From Actinoplanes octamycinicus (GTDB lineage: Bacteria; Actinomycetota; Actinomycetes; Mycobacteriales; Micromonosporaceae), in contig NZ_JACHNB010000001.1 in NCBI RefSeq assembly GCF_014205225.1, positions 2,895,501 to 2,959,500 on the forward strand: a stretch of DNA of 64,000 nucleotides, read 5' to 3'. The translations under genes and the position numbers were made by a program. How positions within the stretch are numbered: the first letter of the stretch is position 1; every line of letters begins with the position of its first letter. The notes under the pieces are model-generated. The model worked only from the letters and a program-made list of their open reading frames with translations, was not told the origin of the DNA and searched no databases. Below are positions 1 to 9,700 of the stretch, one piece after another.

Positions 1-2
1 TC

Positions 3-3000
3 GAGCTGTTCGAGGCGCACGGCACCGGCACCGCGGTCGGTGACCACACCGAGCTGTCCGCGCTCACCGAGGTGCTCGGCGCGGCCAGCGACGAGCGGCA
101 GTTCGCCGCGGTCGGCAGCGTGAAGAGCCAGATCGGGCACACCAAGGCCGCGGCCGGCGCCGCCGGTCTGATCAAGCTGTCGCTGGCGCTGCACCAGAAG
201 GTGCTCCCGCCGACCATCAACGTGCAGCGGCCCAACCCGGCCGCCAAGTTCGACGAGACCGGCCTCTACGTCAACAGCCGGACCCGGCCGTGGATCCGTC
301 ACCCGCGCCGCCCGGCCCGCCGCGCCGCGGTCTCGTCGTTCGGGTTCGGCGGCACCAACTTCCACGTGGTGCTGGAGGAGTACCACGGCGCGGAGCGCCC
401 GGTGGTGCTCGGCCCGACCGCCCGGGTGGCGTTCTGGCACGCCGCCGACCGGGACGCGCTGGCCGCCGCGGTGGCCGGGACCGACGCCGGGCAGCCGGGT
501 GGCGACGTGCCGGCCGGTGACGCCCGGATCGGTTTCGTCTACCGCACCGCCGACGAGTACGCGCAGTTGCGCGACCTGGCCGGCGCCCAGCTCCGGTCCC
601 GGACCGAGGACGCCTGGTCGCACCCGCGCGGCGTGGTCTACCGCCGGGCCGCGCTGCCGGCCGGTGCCAAGGTCGGCGCGCTCTTCGCCGGCCAGGGCAG
701 CCAGTACGTCGAGATGGGCGCCGCCGCGGCGCTCGCCGTGCCGCCGGTGCGGGCCGCCTTCGACCAGGCCAACGCGCACTTCGCCGACCAGGACGAGGTG
801 CTCTCCCGGGTGGTGTTCCCGCCGCCGGTCTTCGGCGACGACGCCCGGGCCGGGCAGGAGAGCGCGCTGCGGCGTACCGAATACGCGCAGCCCGCGATCG
901 GCGCGCTCGCGGCCGGCCAGTACCGCTGGCTGACCGAGCTGGGCCTGCGTCCGGACGCGGTGGCCGGGCACAGCTTCGGCGAGCTGACCGCGCTGTGGGC
1001 GGCCGGAGCGCTCGACGACGACGCGTTCTTCACGCTGGCCCGGGCACGTGGCCGGGCGATGGCCGCGCCGGCCGGGGGTGACGCCGGCGCGATGGCCGCG
1101 CTGACCGCTCCGGAGGCGACCGTGCGCAGCCTGCTCGCCGACCATCCCGGCGTCAGCGTGTGCAACCTGAACGCTCCCGACCAGATCGTCGTGGGTGGCG
1201 CCACCGACCAGGTGGACCGGCTCGTCGCCGACGCCGGGACGCGGGGCATCCGGGCCGCCCGGCTGCCGGTCGCGGCCGCCTTCCACACCAGCTTCGTCGG
1301 GCACGCGGTGGACGCCTTCCGGTCCGCGGTGCAGTCGGTCGAGATGTCCGCGCCGCGGCTTCCGGTCGAGGCCAACACACCCGGATTCGCGTACGGGGCG
1401 GACGTCGCGGCCAACCGCCAGATCCTGGTCGAGCAGCTGCGCCAGCCGGTCGCCTTCGCGGCGGCGGTGGAGCGGATGTACGCGGCCGGCGTCCGGGTGT
1501 TCTGCGAGTTCGGGCCGAAGTCGGTGCTCACCGGCCTGGTCCGCCGGATCCTCGGCGACCGTGACGCGGTGTGCGTGGCGACCGACGCCGGGCCCGGCAA
1601 GGACAGCGAGGTCGCGCTCAAGCGGGCGGCGCTGGAACTGGCCGTGCTCGGCCTGCCGATCAGCGGGATCGACCGGTACGACGCGCCGGCCTGGGTGGAG
1701 CCGGCCGGCAAGGGGATGGCGATCCCGCTGACCGGGATCAACTTCGTCTCGCCGGAGCGGCGGGCGGCGTACCGGGAACTGCTGGCCACACCCTACGAGC
1801 TGACCGGAACCGTTCCGGCGGCCCCGGCCGAGCCGGTGGTCGCGGCGGACCCGATCGTCGCGGCGGACCCGATCGTGGCGGCGGACCCGATCGTCGCCGC
1901 GGACCCGGTGGTCGCGGTGCAGCCGGTGGTCGCGGACCTCTCGGTGGCCGCGGTGGTCACGGCGCCGGACGCCGGTGCGGACCTTGAGGCGTACGCCGAG
2001 ATCAGGCGGTTCGCCGATGAGCAGCTCGCCCTGCACGGCGAATACCTGGAAGGCCAGGTGCGGGTCGCCGAGGCGGCGGCTGCCGCCCTGGCCGGGCGCA
2101 CCGATGACGCGTCGGAGGACCTGGTCCAGGCGCTGTCGCTGGTCCGTGGGTTCGGGGACGCGGTGGCTGACGCGCACGTGCGGGCCAGCCGGGTGCTGGT
2201 CGACTTCCTGGCCACCTATCAGCCGGGTACGGGTGCGCCGGTGCCGGCCCAGCGGGCGGTGCCGGAGCGGGAGCAGCTGCCGGTGGCCCCGGTGGCCGAG
2301 GTCCCCGTCCCGGTGGCGGAGACCGTCGTGGTGCCCGAAGTGATTCCGGTGCCGCCGCAGGTGACCGTCCCGGAGACGATCGTCGTTCCCGAGCCGGTGG
2401 CTGTCGTCGAACCCGTGGCTGTCGTCGAGCCGGTCGCTGTCCCCGCGCCGGTCGTTAGTGAGCCGGTCGCTGTCGTCCCGCCCGTTGCTGTTCCGGCGGG
2501 GCCGGTGTCACCGGTCGTGGACGAGGCGGCGGCGGGGCCGATCCGTGCCGCTCTGCTGGAGATCGTGGCGGAGAAGACCGGTTATCCGGCGGAGATGCTG
2601 GAGCCGGGGATGGATCTTGAGGCTGATCTGGGGATCGACTCGATCAAGCGGGTCGAGATCATGGGTGAGCTGCAGGAGCGCTTCCCGGGCACGGTGTCGG
2701 TCGAGCCGGATCAGATCGGTGAGCTGCCGACCCTGGATGCGATCGTCGCCTTCCTGGCGGGCAGTGGATCGGCGGGGGCTGTTGCACCCACGGTCGCTGC
2801 GCCGACGGCTGCTGTACCGGCGGTTCCTGCGCCGACGGCTGCTGCGCCCGCGGTTTCGGGGCCGGGTGCGGTCGTGCCGGTGACCGAGATTGCTCAGCCT
2901 TCGCCGGTTGCTCCGGTGGCTGAGGTTGCCGTCTCGGTGCCTGTCGCGTCTGCTCCGTCGGTTGTGGATGGTGGGGCGGTCGAGGAGATTCGGGGCGCTC

Positions 3001-6000
3001 TGCTGGAGATCGTGGCGGAGAAGACCGGTTATCCGGCGGAGATGCTGGAACCGGGGATGGACCTGGAAGCCGACCTGGGAATCGACTCGATCAAGCGGGT
3101 CGAGATCATGGGTGAGCTGCAGGAACGGTTCCCGGGGACGGTGTCGGTCGAGCCGGATCAGATCGGTGAGCTGCCGACGCTGGACGCGATCGTCACTTTC
3201 CTGGCGGGCAGCGGATCCACGGCTTCTGCGCCGACGGCTTCTGCACCTGTGATTCCCGCGGCGGCTCCGGTGGCCCAGCCCAACCTGGCCGCTGCTCCGG
3301 TGGCCGAGATTGCCCGGCCCGAGCCGGCCGTTGCTCCGGCGGCCCAGATTGCCCAGCCCGAGCCGGCCGTTGCCGCGGTGGCCGAGGTTGCCGTCTCGGT
3401 GCCGGTCGCGGCTGCGCCGTCGGTTGTGGATGGTGGGGTGGCCGAGGGGATTCGGGGCGCTCTGCTGGAGATCGTGGCGGAGAAGACCGGTTATCCGGCG
3501 GAGATGCTGGAACCCGGGATGGACTTGGAAGCCGACCTGGGGATCGACTCGATCAAGCGGGTCGAGATCATGGGTGAGCTGCAGGAACGGTTCCCGGGGA
3601 CGGTGTCGGTTGAGCCGGATCAGATCGGTGAGTTGCCGACGCTGGACGCGATCGTCGCCTTCCTGGCGGGCAGTGGGTCGGCGGGGGCTGTTGCACCCGC
3701 GGTCGCTGCGCCGACGGCTGCTGTACCGGCGGTTCCTGCGCCGGCGGCTGCTGCGCCCGCGGGTTCGGGGCCGGCTGCGGTCGTGCCGGTGACCGAGATT
3801 GCTCAGCCTTCGCCGGTTGCTCCGGTGGCTGAGGTTGCCGTCTCGGTGCCTGTCGCGTCTGCTCCGTCGGTTGTGGACGGCGCGGCGGTCGAGGAGATTC
3901 GGGGCGCTCTGCTGGAGATCGTGGCGGAGAAGACCGGTTATCCGGCGGAGATGCTGGAACCCGGGATGGACCTGGAAGCCGACCTGGGAATCGACTCGAT
4001 CAAGCGGGTCGAGATCATGGGTGAGCTGCAGGAACGCTTCCCGGGCACGGTGTCGGTCGAGCCCGACCAGATCGGTGAGCTGCCGACCCTGGACGCGATC
4101 GTCACCTTCCTGGCCGGAGGTGGAGCGGCCGGAGGCGGTGCCGCTGGTGGTGGAGCGGCTGGCGGTGTGACGGCTGCTGGTCCGAGTGTGGTGGCGGCTC
4201 CGCCGGCTCAGACGGTGAGTTATCCGGCGGAAGCCGGGATCGCTCGGACCCGCTACGTGCGGGTTGCGGTCGCGGCTCCGGACGTGCTGGTGAACGCCTA
4301 CGCGCCGGGCTCGGTCGCGGTCGTCGTCGACGACGGTGCGCCGATCACCGCGGCGGTGGTCGCCGCGCTGCGTGCCGACGGGGTGGACGTCCGGGTGATC
4401 GCTCTGCCCGGCGTGCGCAGCACCGCCACCGGCGCGCAGCAGCTCGACGACTGGTCCGCGCCGACCCTGCAGTCCCTCGTGGACGGTCTGGTCGCCGCTA
4501 CCGGCCGGCTGGATGTCGTGGTCCAGGTGGCCGCCGCGCCGGTGGCCGACGCCACCGCCGCGGTCCGCCGGCTGACCCACGCGCTGCTGGTGGCCAAGGT
4601 GACCCAGCGGTCGCTGCAGGCCACCGCGGGCACCGGGCGTAGCACCTACGCCGTGGTCAGCAGCCTGGACGGGGCCGGTGGCCTGGGTGGCGGACAGGGT
4701 CCGACCACGCTGCTCGGCGCTCTCGGCGGCCTGGTGAAGACGCTGGCCATCGAGGCTCCGGAGCTGTTCTGCCGGGCTGTCGACCTGGCGCCGGGCATCC
4801 GGGCCGCCCGGGCGGCCGAGCTGCTGCGCGCCGAGCTGTCCGACGTGGACCGCGCGGTGCGGGAGGCCGGCCTGGACGGCGCCACCCGGACCGTCCCGGG
4901 CCTCGCCCCGGCCGACTCCGCGGCCGCCGGCGGCGTGCCGAGCGGGCTCGCCACCGGCGCGGGGACCGGGTTCACCAGCGATGCGCCGAGCGGGCTCACC
5001 GCGGATGACCTGCTGGTGGTCACCGGCGGGGCTCGCGGGGTGACCGCGGAGTGCCTGACCGCGCTGGCCGCGAACTTCCCGTGCGGGCTGCTGCTGCTCG
5101 GCCGCACTCCGCTGGAGGACGAGCCGGACTGGGCGGTGGGGCAGACCGGCCCGGCGCTCAAGGCGGCGATCTTCGCCCGGCTGAAGGCGACCGGCGCGGC
5201 GCCGAGCCCGCGGGACGTGCAGCGGATCGGGCAGGGGATCGAGGCCGGCCGGGAGATCCGGGCGACCCTGCAGAAGGTGACCCGGTCCGGCGCCCGAGCC
5301 GAATACCTGGCGGTGGACGTGCTCGATCCGGCGGCCACCACGGCGGCGCTCAGCCCGTACCGGAATCGGGTGAGCGGTCTGGTGCACGGGGCCGGAGTCC
5401 TGGCCGACCGCCTGGTCGTGGAGAAGGATCCGGCGGCGGTCGAGCGGGTCCTGGCCACCAAGCTGCTCGGGCTGGACACCGTGCTCGGCGCGCTGGACGG
5501 CGACCGGCTGCGGCACGTGGTGCTGTTCTCCTCGGTGGCCGGCTTCTTCGGCAACCGCGGGCAGGCCGACTACGCGATCGCGAACGAGGGCCTGAACCGG
5601 ATCGCCACCGGCCTGCGGGCGGCCCGCCCGGGCACCCGGGTCACCTCGATCAACTGGGGGGCCTGGGACGGCGGGATGGTCACCGACCAGCTGCGGCAGA
5701 TGTTCGCGCAGCGAGGCGTGACGCTGGTACCGGCGGCCACCGGGGCCGGGATGTTCGCCGAGCAGTTCACCGCCGGCCGGGCGGCCGACACGGTGATCGT
5801 GATCGGGCCGGACACGCCGCTGTCGCAGCCGGCCACCGCGCCGGTCACCGGCGGCCTGGAGGTGGTCCGGTCGCTGGCGCCGATCGCCGGCGAGACCGCG
5901 CTCGCCGATCACACGGTGGGCACCGAGCGGCTGCTGCCGGCCACCTTCGCGGTGGGCGCGATCAGCCGGCTGGTCGAGCGGCACTGGGGCGCCGAGGTGA

Positions 6001-6698
6001 CCCAGCTGCGGGCGGTGCAGGTGTTCAAGGGGGTCACGGTGAACCCGGCGGCCCCGGGCACGCTGCGGCTGCAGGCGGCCGCGGCCGGGGACGGCCGGGT
6101 GCGGGCCACCCTGTTCGCCCGGGCCGACCAGGGGCCGGAACGGCCGAGCTACGGCGCCGAGCTGGTGCTCGGCCCGGCGCCGGCCCGGCCCGCGCCGGAT
6201 CCGGAGATCGCCCGGCTGGCGGCCGGCGGAGGCAGCGACGCCACCCGGCTCTACCGGGACGGCACGCTCTTCCACGGGCCGACGCTGAGCGGGATCCGGA
6301 CCGTGCTGGCCAGCGCGCCGGAACGGCTGGTGCTCCGCGGCCGGCTGGCCGACGCCACGGTGGCGGGCGGCTCGTACGCGACGGACCGGCACAGCCCGGT
6401 GCTGACCGACCTGCTGTTGCAGGCGGCCCTGGTCTGGGTCCGGCAGTTCCGGGCGGCGGCCAGCCTGCCGATGGCGATCGACGAGATCACCTCCTGGGAG
6501 GCGCTGCCGGACGACGGGGACTTCCTGATCGCCGTCGACGACGTGCAGCCCGGCCGGACCGCGGTCACCTGCACGGTCACCGCCTACGCGCCGGACGGGC
6601 GGGTGCTGCAGCGCTTCGCCGGGGTGCGGGTGGTGCTCAGCGACGAGTTGGACGAGCGGTTCGCCCAGTCCCGCGCCCTGGACACGGTCGCGGTCTGA
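3..6698 (+). CDS. PfaA-like polyunsaturated fatty acid synthase subunit (KS-AT-ACP x4-KR-DH), 5' end missing
   Basis: Iterative multidomain synthase that extends acyl chains on carrier domains. The reading frame is open from the first codon, so most of the ketosynthase lies outside the window; what remains is the HGTGT and SVKSQIGH histidine motifs. Counting from position 3, the acyltransferase spans about residues 225-530 (AGQGSQY at ~228, GHSFGE at ~321). After a Pro/Val/Ala-rich linker come four almost identical acyl carrier domains with the attachment serine in GIDSIK at nucleotides 2640, 3087, 3549 and 3996. A ketoreductase follows (VVTGGARG near nt 5015, YAIANEG near nt 5572), then a C-terminal hotdog-like dehydratase region. 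This order matches PfaA (Pfa2 of myxobacteria). It heads an operon with the other synthase genes. The product cannot be read from sequence; a true PUFA, another polyene or a reduced chain are all possible. Confidence 0.93.
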   Translation, partial: ELFEAHGTGTAVGDHTELSALTEVLGAASDERQFAAVGSVKSQIGHTKAAAGAAGLIKLSLALHQKVLPPTINVQRPNPAAKFDETGLYVNSRTRPWIRHPRRPARRAAVSSFGFGGTNFHVVLEEYHGAERPVVLGPTARVAFWHAADRDALAAAVAGTDAGQPGGDVPAGDARIGFVYRTADEYAQLRDLAGAQLRSRTEDAWSHPRGVVYRRAALPAGAKVGALFAGQGSQYVEMGAAAALAVPPVRAAFDQANAHFADQDEVLSRVVFPPPVFGDDARAGQESALRRTEYAQPAIGALAAGQYRWLTELGLRPDAVAGHSFGELTALWAAGALDDDAFFTLARARGRAMAAPAGGDAGAMAALTAPEATVRSLLADHPGVSVCNLNAPDQIVVGGATDQVDRLVADAGTRGIRAARLPVAAAFHTSFVGHAVDAFRSAVQSVEMSAPRLPVEANTPGFAYGADVAANRQILVEQLRQPVAFAAAVERMYAAGVRVFCEFGPKSVLTGLVRRILGDRDAVCVATDAGPGKDSEVALKRAALELAVLGLPISGIDRYDAPAWVEPAGKGMAIPLTGINFVSPERRAAYRELLATPYELTGTVPAAPAEPVVAADPIVAADPIVAADPIVAADPVVAVQPVVADLSVAAVVTAPDAGADLEAYAEIRRFADEQLALHGEYLEGQVRVAEAAAAALAGRTDDASEDLVQALSLVRGFGDAVADAHVRASRVLVDFLATYQPGTGAPVPAQRAVPEREQLPVAPVAEVPVPVAETVVVPEVIPVPPQVTVPETIVVPEPVAVVEPVAVVEPVAVPAPVVSEPVAVVPPVAVPAGPVSPVVDEAAAGPIRAALLEIVAEKTGYPAEMLEPGMDLEADLGIDSIKRVEIMGELQERFPGTVSVEPDQIGELPTLDAIVAFLAGSGSAGAVAPTVAAPTAAVPAVPAPTAAAPAVSGPGAVVPVTEIAQPSPVAPVAEVAVSVPVASAPSVVDGGAVEEIRGALLEIVAEKTGYPAEMLEPGMDLEADLGIDSIKRVEIMGELQERFPGTVSVEPDQIGELPTLDAIVTFLAGSGSTASAPTASAPVIPAAAPVAQPNLAAAPVAEIARPEPAVAPAAQIAQPEPAVAAVAEVAVSVPVAAAPSVVDGGVAEGIRGALLEIVAEKTGYPAEMLEPGMDLEADLGIDSIKRVEIMGELQERFPGTVSVEPDQIGELPTLDAIVAFLAGSGSAGAVAPAVAAPTAAVPAVPAPAAAAPAGSGPAAVVPVTEIAQPSPVAPVAEVAVSVPVASAPSVVDGAAVEEIRGALLEIVAEKTGYPAEMLEPGMDLEADLGIDSIKRVEIMGELQERFPGTVSVEPDQIGELPTLDAIVTFLAGGGAAGGGAAGGGAAGGVTAAGPSVVAAPPAQTVSYPAEAGIARTRYVRVAVAAPDVLVNAYAPGSVAVVVDDGAPITAAVVAALRADGVDVRVIALPGVRSTATGAQQLDDWSAPTLQSLVDGLVAATGRLDVVVQVAAAPVADATAAVRRLTHALLVAKVTQRSLQATAGTGRSTYAVVSSLDGAGGLGGGQGPTTLLGALGGLVKTLAIEAPELFCRAVDLAPGIRAARAAELLRAELSDVDRAVREAGLDGATRTVPGLAPADSAAAGGVPSGLATGAGTGFTSDAPSGLTADDLLVVTGGARGVTAECLTALAANFPCGLLLLGRTPLEDEPDWAVGQTGPALKAAIFARLKATGAAPSPRDVQRIGQGIEAGREIRATLQKVTRSGARAEYLAVDVLDPAATTAALSPYRNRVSGLVHGAGVLADRLVVEKDPAAVERVLATKLLGLDTVLGALDGDRLRHVVLFSSVAGFFGNRGQADYAIANEGLNRIATGLRAARPGTRVTSINWGAWDGGMVTDQLRQMFAQRGVTLVPAATGAGMFAEQFTAGRAADTVIVIGPDTPLSQPATAPVTGGLEVVRSLAPIAGETALADHTVGTERLLPATFAVGAISRLVERHWGAEVTQLRAVQVFKGVTVNPAAPGTLRLQAAAAGDGRVRATLFARADQGPERPSYGAELVLGPAPARPAPDPEIARLAAGGGSDATRLYRDGTLFHGPTLSGIRTVLASAPERLVLRGRLADATVAGGSYATDRHSPVLTDLLLQAALVWVRQFRAAASLPMAIDEITSWEALPDDGDFLIAVDDVQPGRTAVTCTVTAYAPDGRVLQRFAGVRVVLSDELDERFAQSRALDTVAV
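2520..4125 (+). repeat. Four tandem ACP modules with a duplicated two-ACP unit
   Basis: The four carrier domains are nearly identical in sequence. Serine codons at 2640 and 3549, and at 3087 and 3996, are each exactly 909 bp apart, and the Pro/Ala linkers after ACP1 and ACP3 are nearly the same, whereas the linker after ACP2 differs and is longer. This shows that an ACP-linker-ACP unit was duplicated as a block, not that four single ACPs were added one by one. Confidence 0.9.
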
Positions 6699-6708
6699 GC
6701 CGGCGGAG

Positions 6709-6742
6709 TCCGGTCAGGGCCGTCACGGCGGCCCTGACCGGA
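6709..6742 (+). other. Hairpin between the two large synthase genes
   Basis: Perfect 14-bp inverted repeat TCCGGTCAGGGCCG (6709-6722) with a 6-nt loop, lying in the only sizeable gap of the synthase operon. There is no T-run, so it is more likely an mRNA processing or stability element, or a partial attenuator, than a full terminator. The ribosome binding site GGAGAGAGG of the next gene lies just after it. Confidence 0.6.
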
Positions 6743-6762
6743 CCGGAGAGAGAGGCGTAGGC

Positions 6763-9700
6763 ATGGACAAGTTCGCCATCGTCGGCATGTCGTGTCTGTT
6801 CCCGGGCGCGTCGTCGCTCGGCGAGTTCTGGACCAACCTGGTGGGCGGCGTGGACAGCCGCACCGACGGCACTCCGGAGATCTTCGGGGCCGGCCGCGAG
6901 CCGGCCCCGGAGCCGGCCGGGGAGCACCGCGTCTACTGCACCCGCGGTGGCTTCGTCCGGGGCTTCACCTTCGACCCGGCGGGCTACCGCCTGCCCGCCG
7001 GCTACCTGTCCGGCCTGGACAAGGTCTTCCACTGGTCGCTGCACGTGGCCCGGGAGGCGCTGGCCGACGTGACGGCCGGCGCCGGCCGGGTCGGGGTGGT
7101 GCTGGGCAACTACCCGTTCCCCACGGTCGGCTCGACCCGGTCGGCCGGCCGCCCGTGGTGGAGCGCGGTGGGCGAGGGGCTGGACCGGGCCGGGTTCGCC
7201 GGGTTCGGCGGGCCGGAGCCGGCCGGCCCGGGGGACGCCGCCGAGGCGCACGACAACTGGCCGGGCGGCATGCCGGCCCGGGTGGTCGGCGCCGCGCTCG
7301 GCCTGGACGGCCCGGCCCTGGCGCTGGACGCGGCCTGCTCGTCGGCGCTCTACGCGGTCAAGCTGGCCTGCGACCAGCTGGCCGCCGGCCGGGCCGACGT
7401 GATGCTCGCCGGTGGGGTCTGCGCCCCCGACCCGACGCTGATCCACCTCTCCTTCGCCGACCTGCACGCCTACCCGGAGGACGGGTTCAGCCAGCCGTTC
7501 CACGCCCGGTCCGGTGGCATCCTGACCGGCCAGGGCGCCGGGATGGTGGCGGTCAAGCGGCTCGCCGACGCGGAGCGGGACGGCGACCGGATCTACGCGG
7601 TGATCGACGCGATCGCGCTGACCAACGACGGCGCCGGCCGGCATCTGCTGGCCCCGAACGTGCGCGGGCAGCTGGACGCGTACACCCGGGCGTACGCGGA
7701 GGCCGGCATCGCCCCGTCCGACGTGCAGTACCTGGAGTGCCACGCCACCGGCACGCCGCTGGGCGACAGCACCGAGCTGGCCGGCATCCGGCAGTTCTTC
7801 GGCGAGCGGGGCGGGCTGCCGTACTTCGGCTCGGTGAAGGCCAACATCGGCCACCTGCTCACCGTGGCCGGGCTGTCCAGCATGATCAAGGTGATCCTGG
7901 CGCTGCGGCACGGGACCATCCCGCCGACCATCGGCGTGGACGAGCCGCTGGACGGCGCGGACACGGCCGACCGGCTGGTCCGGGCCGCGCGACCGTGGCC
8001 GGCGGTGGACGGGCCGCGACGGGCGGCGGTGTCGGCGTTCGGCTTCGGCGGCACCAACGCGCACATCGTGCTGTCCCAGCCGGTGACCTCCGGCGCGGCG
8101 ACCCCGGCACCGGCGCCGAGCGCGCCGGCCCGCCTGGCGATCACCGGCCTGGGCGGGCATCTCGGCCCGTTCGCCGGCCGGGACGCGATCGAGCGGGCGG
8201 TGCACGACGGGCGGGACGGGTTCGGCCCGCTGCCGCCGCACCGCTGGCGCGGGTTCACCGCCGGGGACACCGGGGTGCCGCCGGTCGACGGCGGCTACCT
8301 GGACGGCTTCGACTTCGACGCGCTGCGCTACCGGATCCCGCCGCGCGACCTGGATCACTTCAACCAGCAGCAGCTGCTGATGCTGGGGGCCGCCGACGAC
8401 GCGCTGCGCGACGCCGGGTACCGGCCGCCGGCCACCGCCGACCGGTCCGGTCCGGGCCGCCGGGTGGCGGTCGTGGTGGCGATGGAGATGGAGCCGTCCG
8501 CGCACGGCCACCGGGTCCGCTACGCGGTCGGCGAACGGGTCCGCGCCGCCTGCGCGGACCGGGACCTGGCCGGCGACGCCGAGGCGGTGGCCGGCCTGGT
8601 CCGCGCCGCCCGGGACGGCATCCACGACGGCATCGAGCCGACCGAGGTGCTCAGCTACATCGGCAACATCGTGGCCAGCCGGATCTCCTCCACCTGGCAC
8701 CTGACCGGGCCGTCGTTCGCGCTCTGCGGGGACAGCGCCGGCGGGGTCGCCGCGCTGGACGTCGCCGCGCTGCTGCTGCGCGACGCGAGCGTGGAGGCGG
8801 TGCTGGTCGGCGCGGTCGACCTGGCCGGCGGCCCGGAGAACCAGGCGGCCCGGGCCCGGCTGGCGGCCGCCGCCGGCACCCGCGGGCTGTCCCTCGCGGA
8901 CGGTCCCGGCGAGGACGGCTGGCGGGTCGGCGAGGGCGCGATCGCGCTGCTGGTCACCCGGGCCCCGGCCACCGGCCGGGTGTACGCGACCGTCGACGCC
9001 CTGGCGATCCGCGGGTCCGGCACGGTCGAGCCGGCCGCCGACCCGGCGACGATCGCCGCGGTGGCCCGGCAGGCGCTGGACGCCGCCGGGGTCACCCCGG
9101 ACCAGGTGGAGCTGGTCGAGCTGCACGCCGGGGGGATCGCCGGGCAGGACCGGGCCGAGCTCGCGGCGCTGGCCGGGATCTGGTCGGCGGAGCGGACCGG
9201 CCCGGCGTCGGCCGCCCTCGGGTCGATCACCGCCGGTGTCGGGGACGCGCAGATCGCCGGGTCGCTGGCCGGCGTGGCCAAGGCCGCGCTCTGCCTCTAC
9301 CACGGCTACCTGCCGGCCGTGCCGGGCTGGACCGGGCCGGCCGCCGGGTACGCGGAGCTGCTCGACGCGTCCGGCTTCTACCTGCCCGCGAAGAGCCGGC
9401 CGTGGCTGCGCCGGCGCCGGGACGAGCCGCGCCGGGCCGCGGTCAGCGTGCTCGGCACCGGCGGCACGTACGCCCACCTGGTGCTGGCCGGCGCCGAGCC
9501 GCACGGCGCGCACGTCGCGACCGACTGGGACCGGGCGGCCGGCCCGCTGCTGCTGCCGGTGCAGGCGCCCGGCCCGGAGGCGCTGCGGGTGGCCGTCGAG
9601 GCGGTCCGCCAGGCCGTCGCGGACGGCGCCGACCTGGCCGCGCTGTGCCGCGAGGGGGCGGCCGGCCGCCGTCCGGACGGGTTGCGGGTGGTCTTCTGCG

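Noticed and set aside
2508..6392. A 1294-residue open frame on the minus strand opposite the first synthase gene
   Set aside because: It mirrors the ACP repeats and linkers of a clearly real gene; the product is Arg/His/Gln-rich without any domain.
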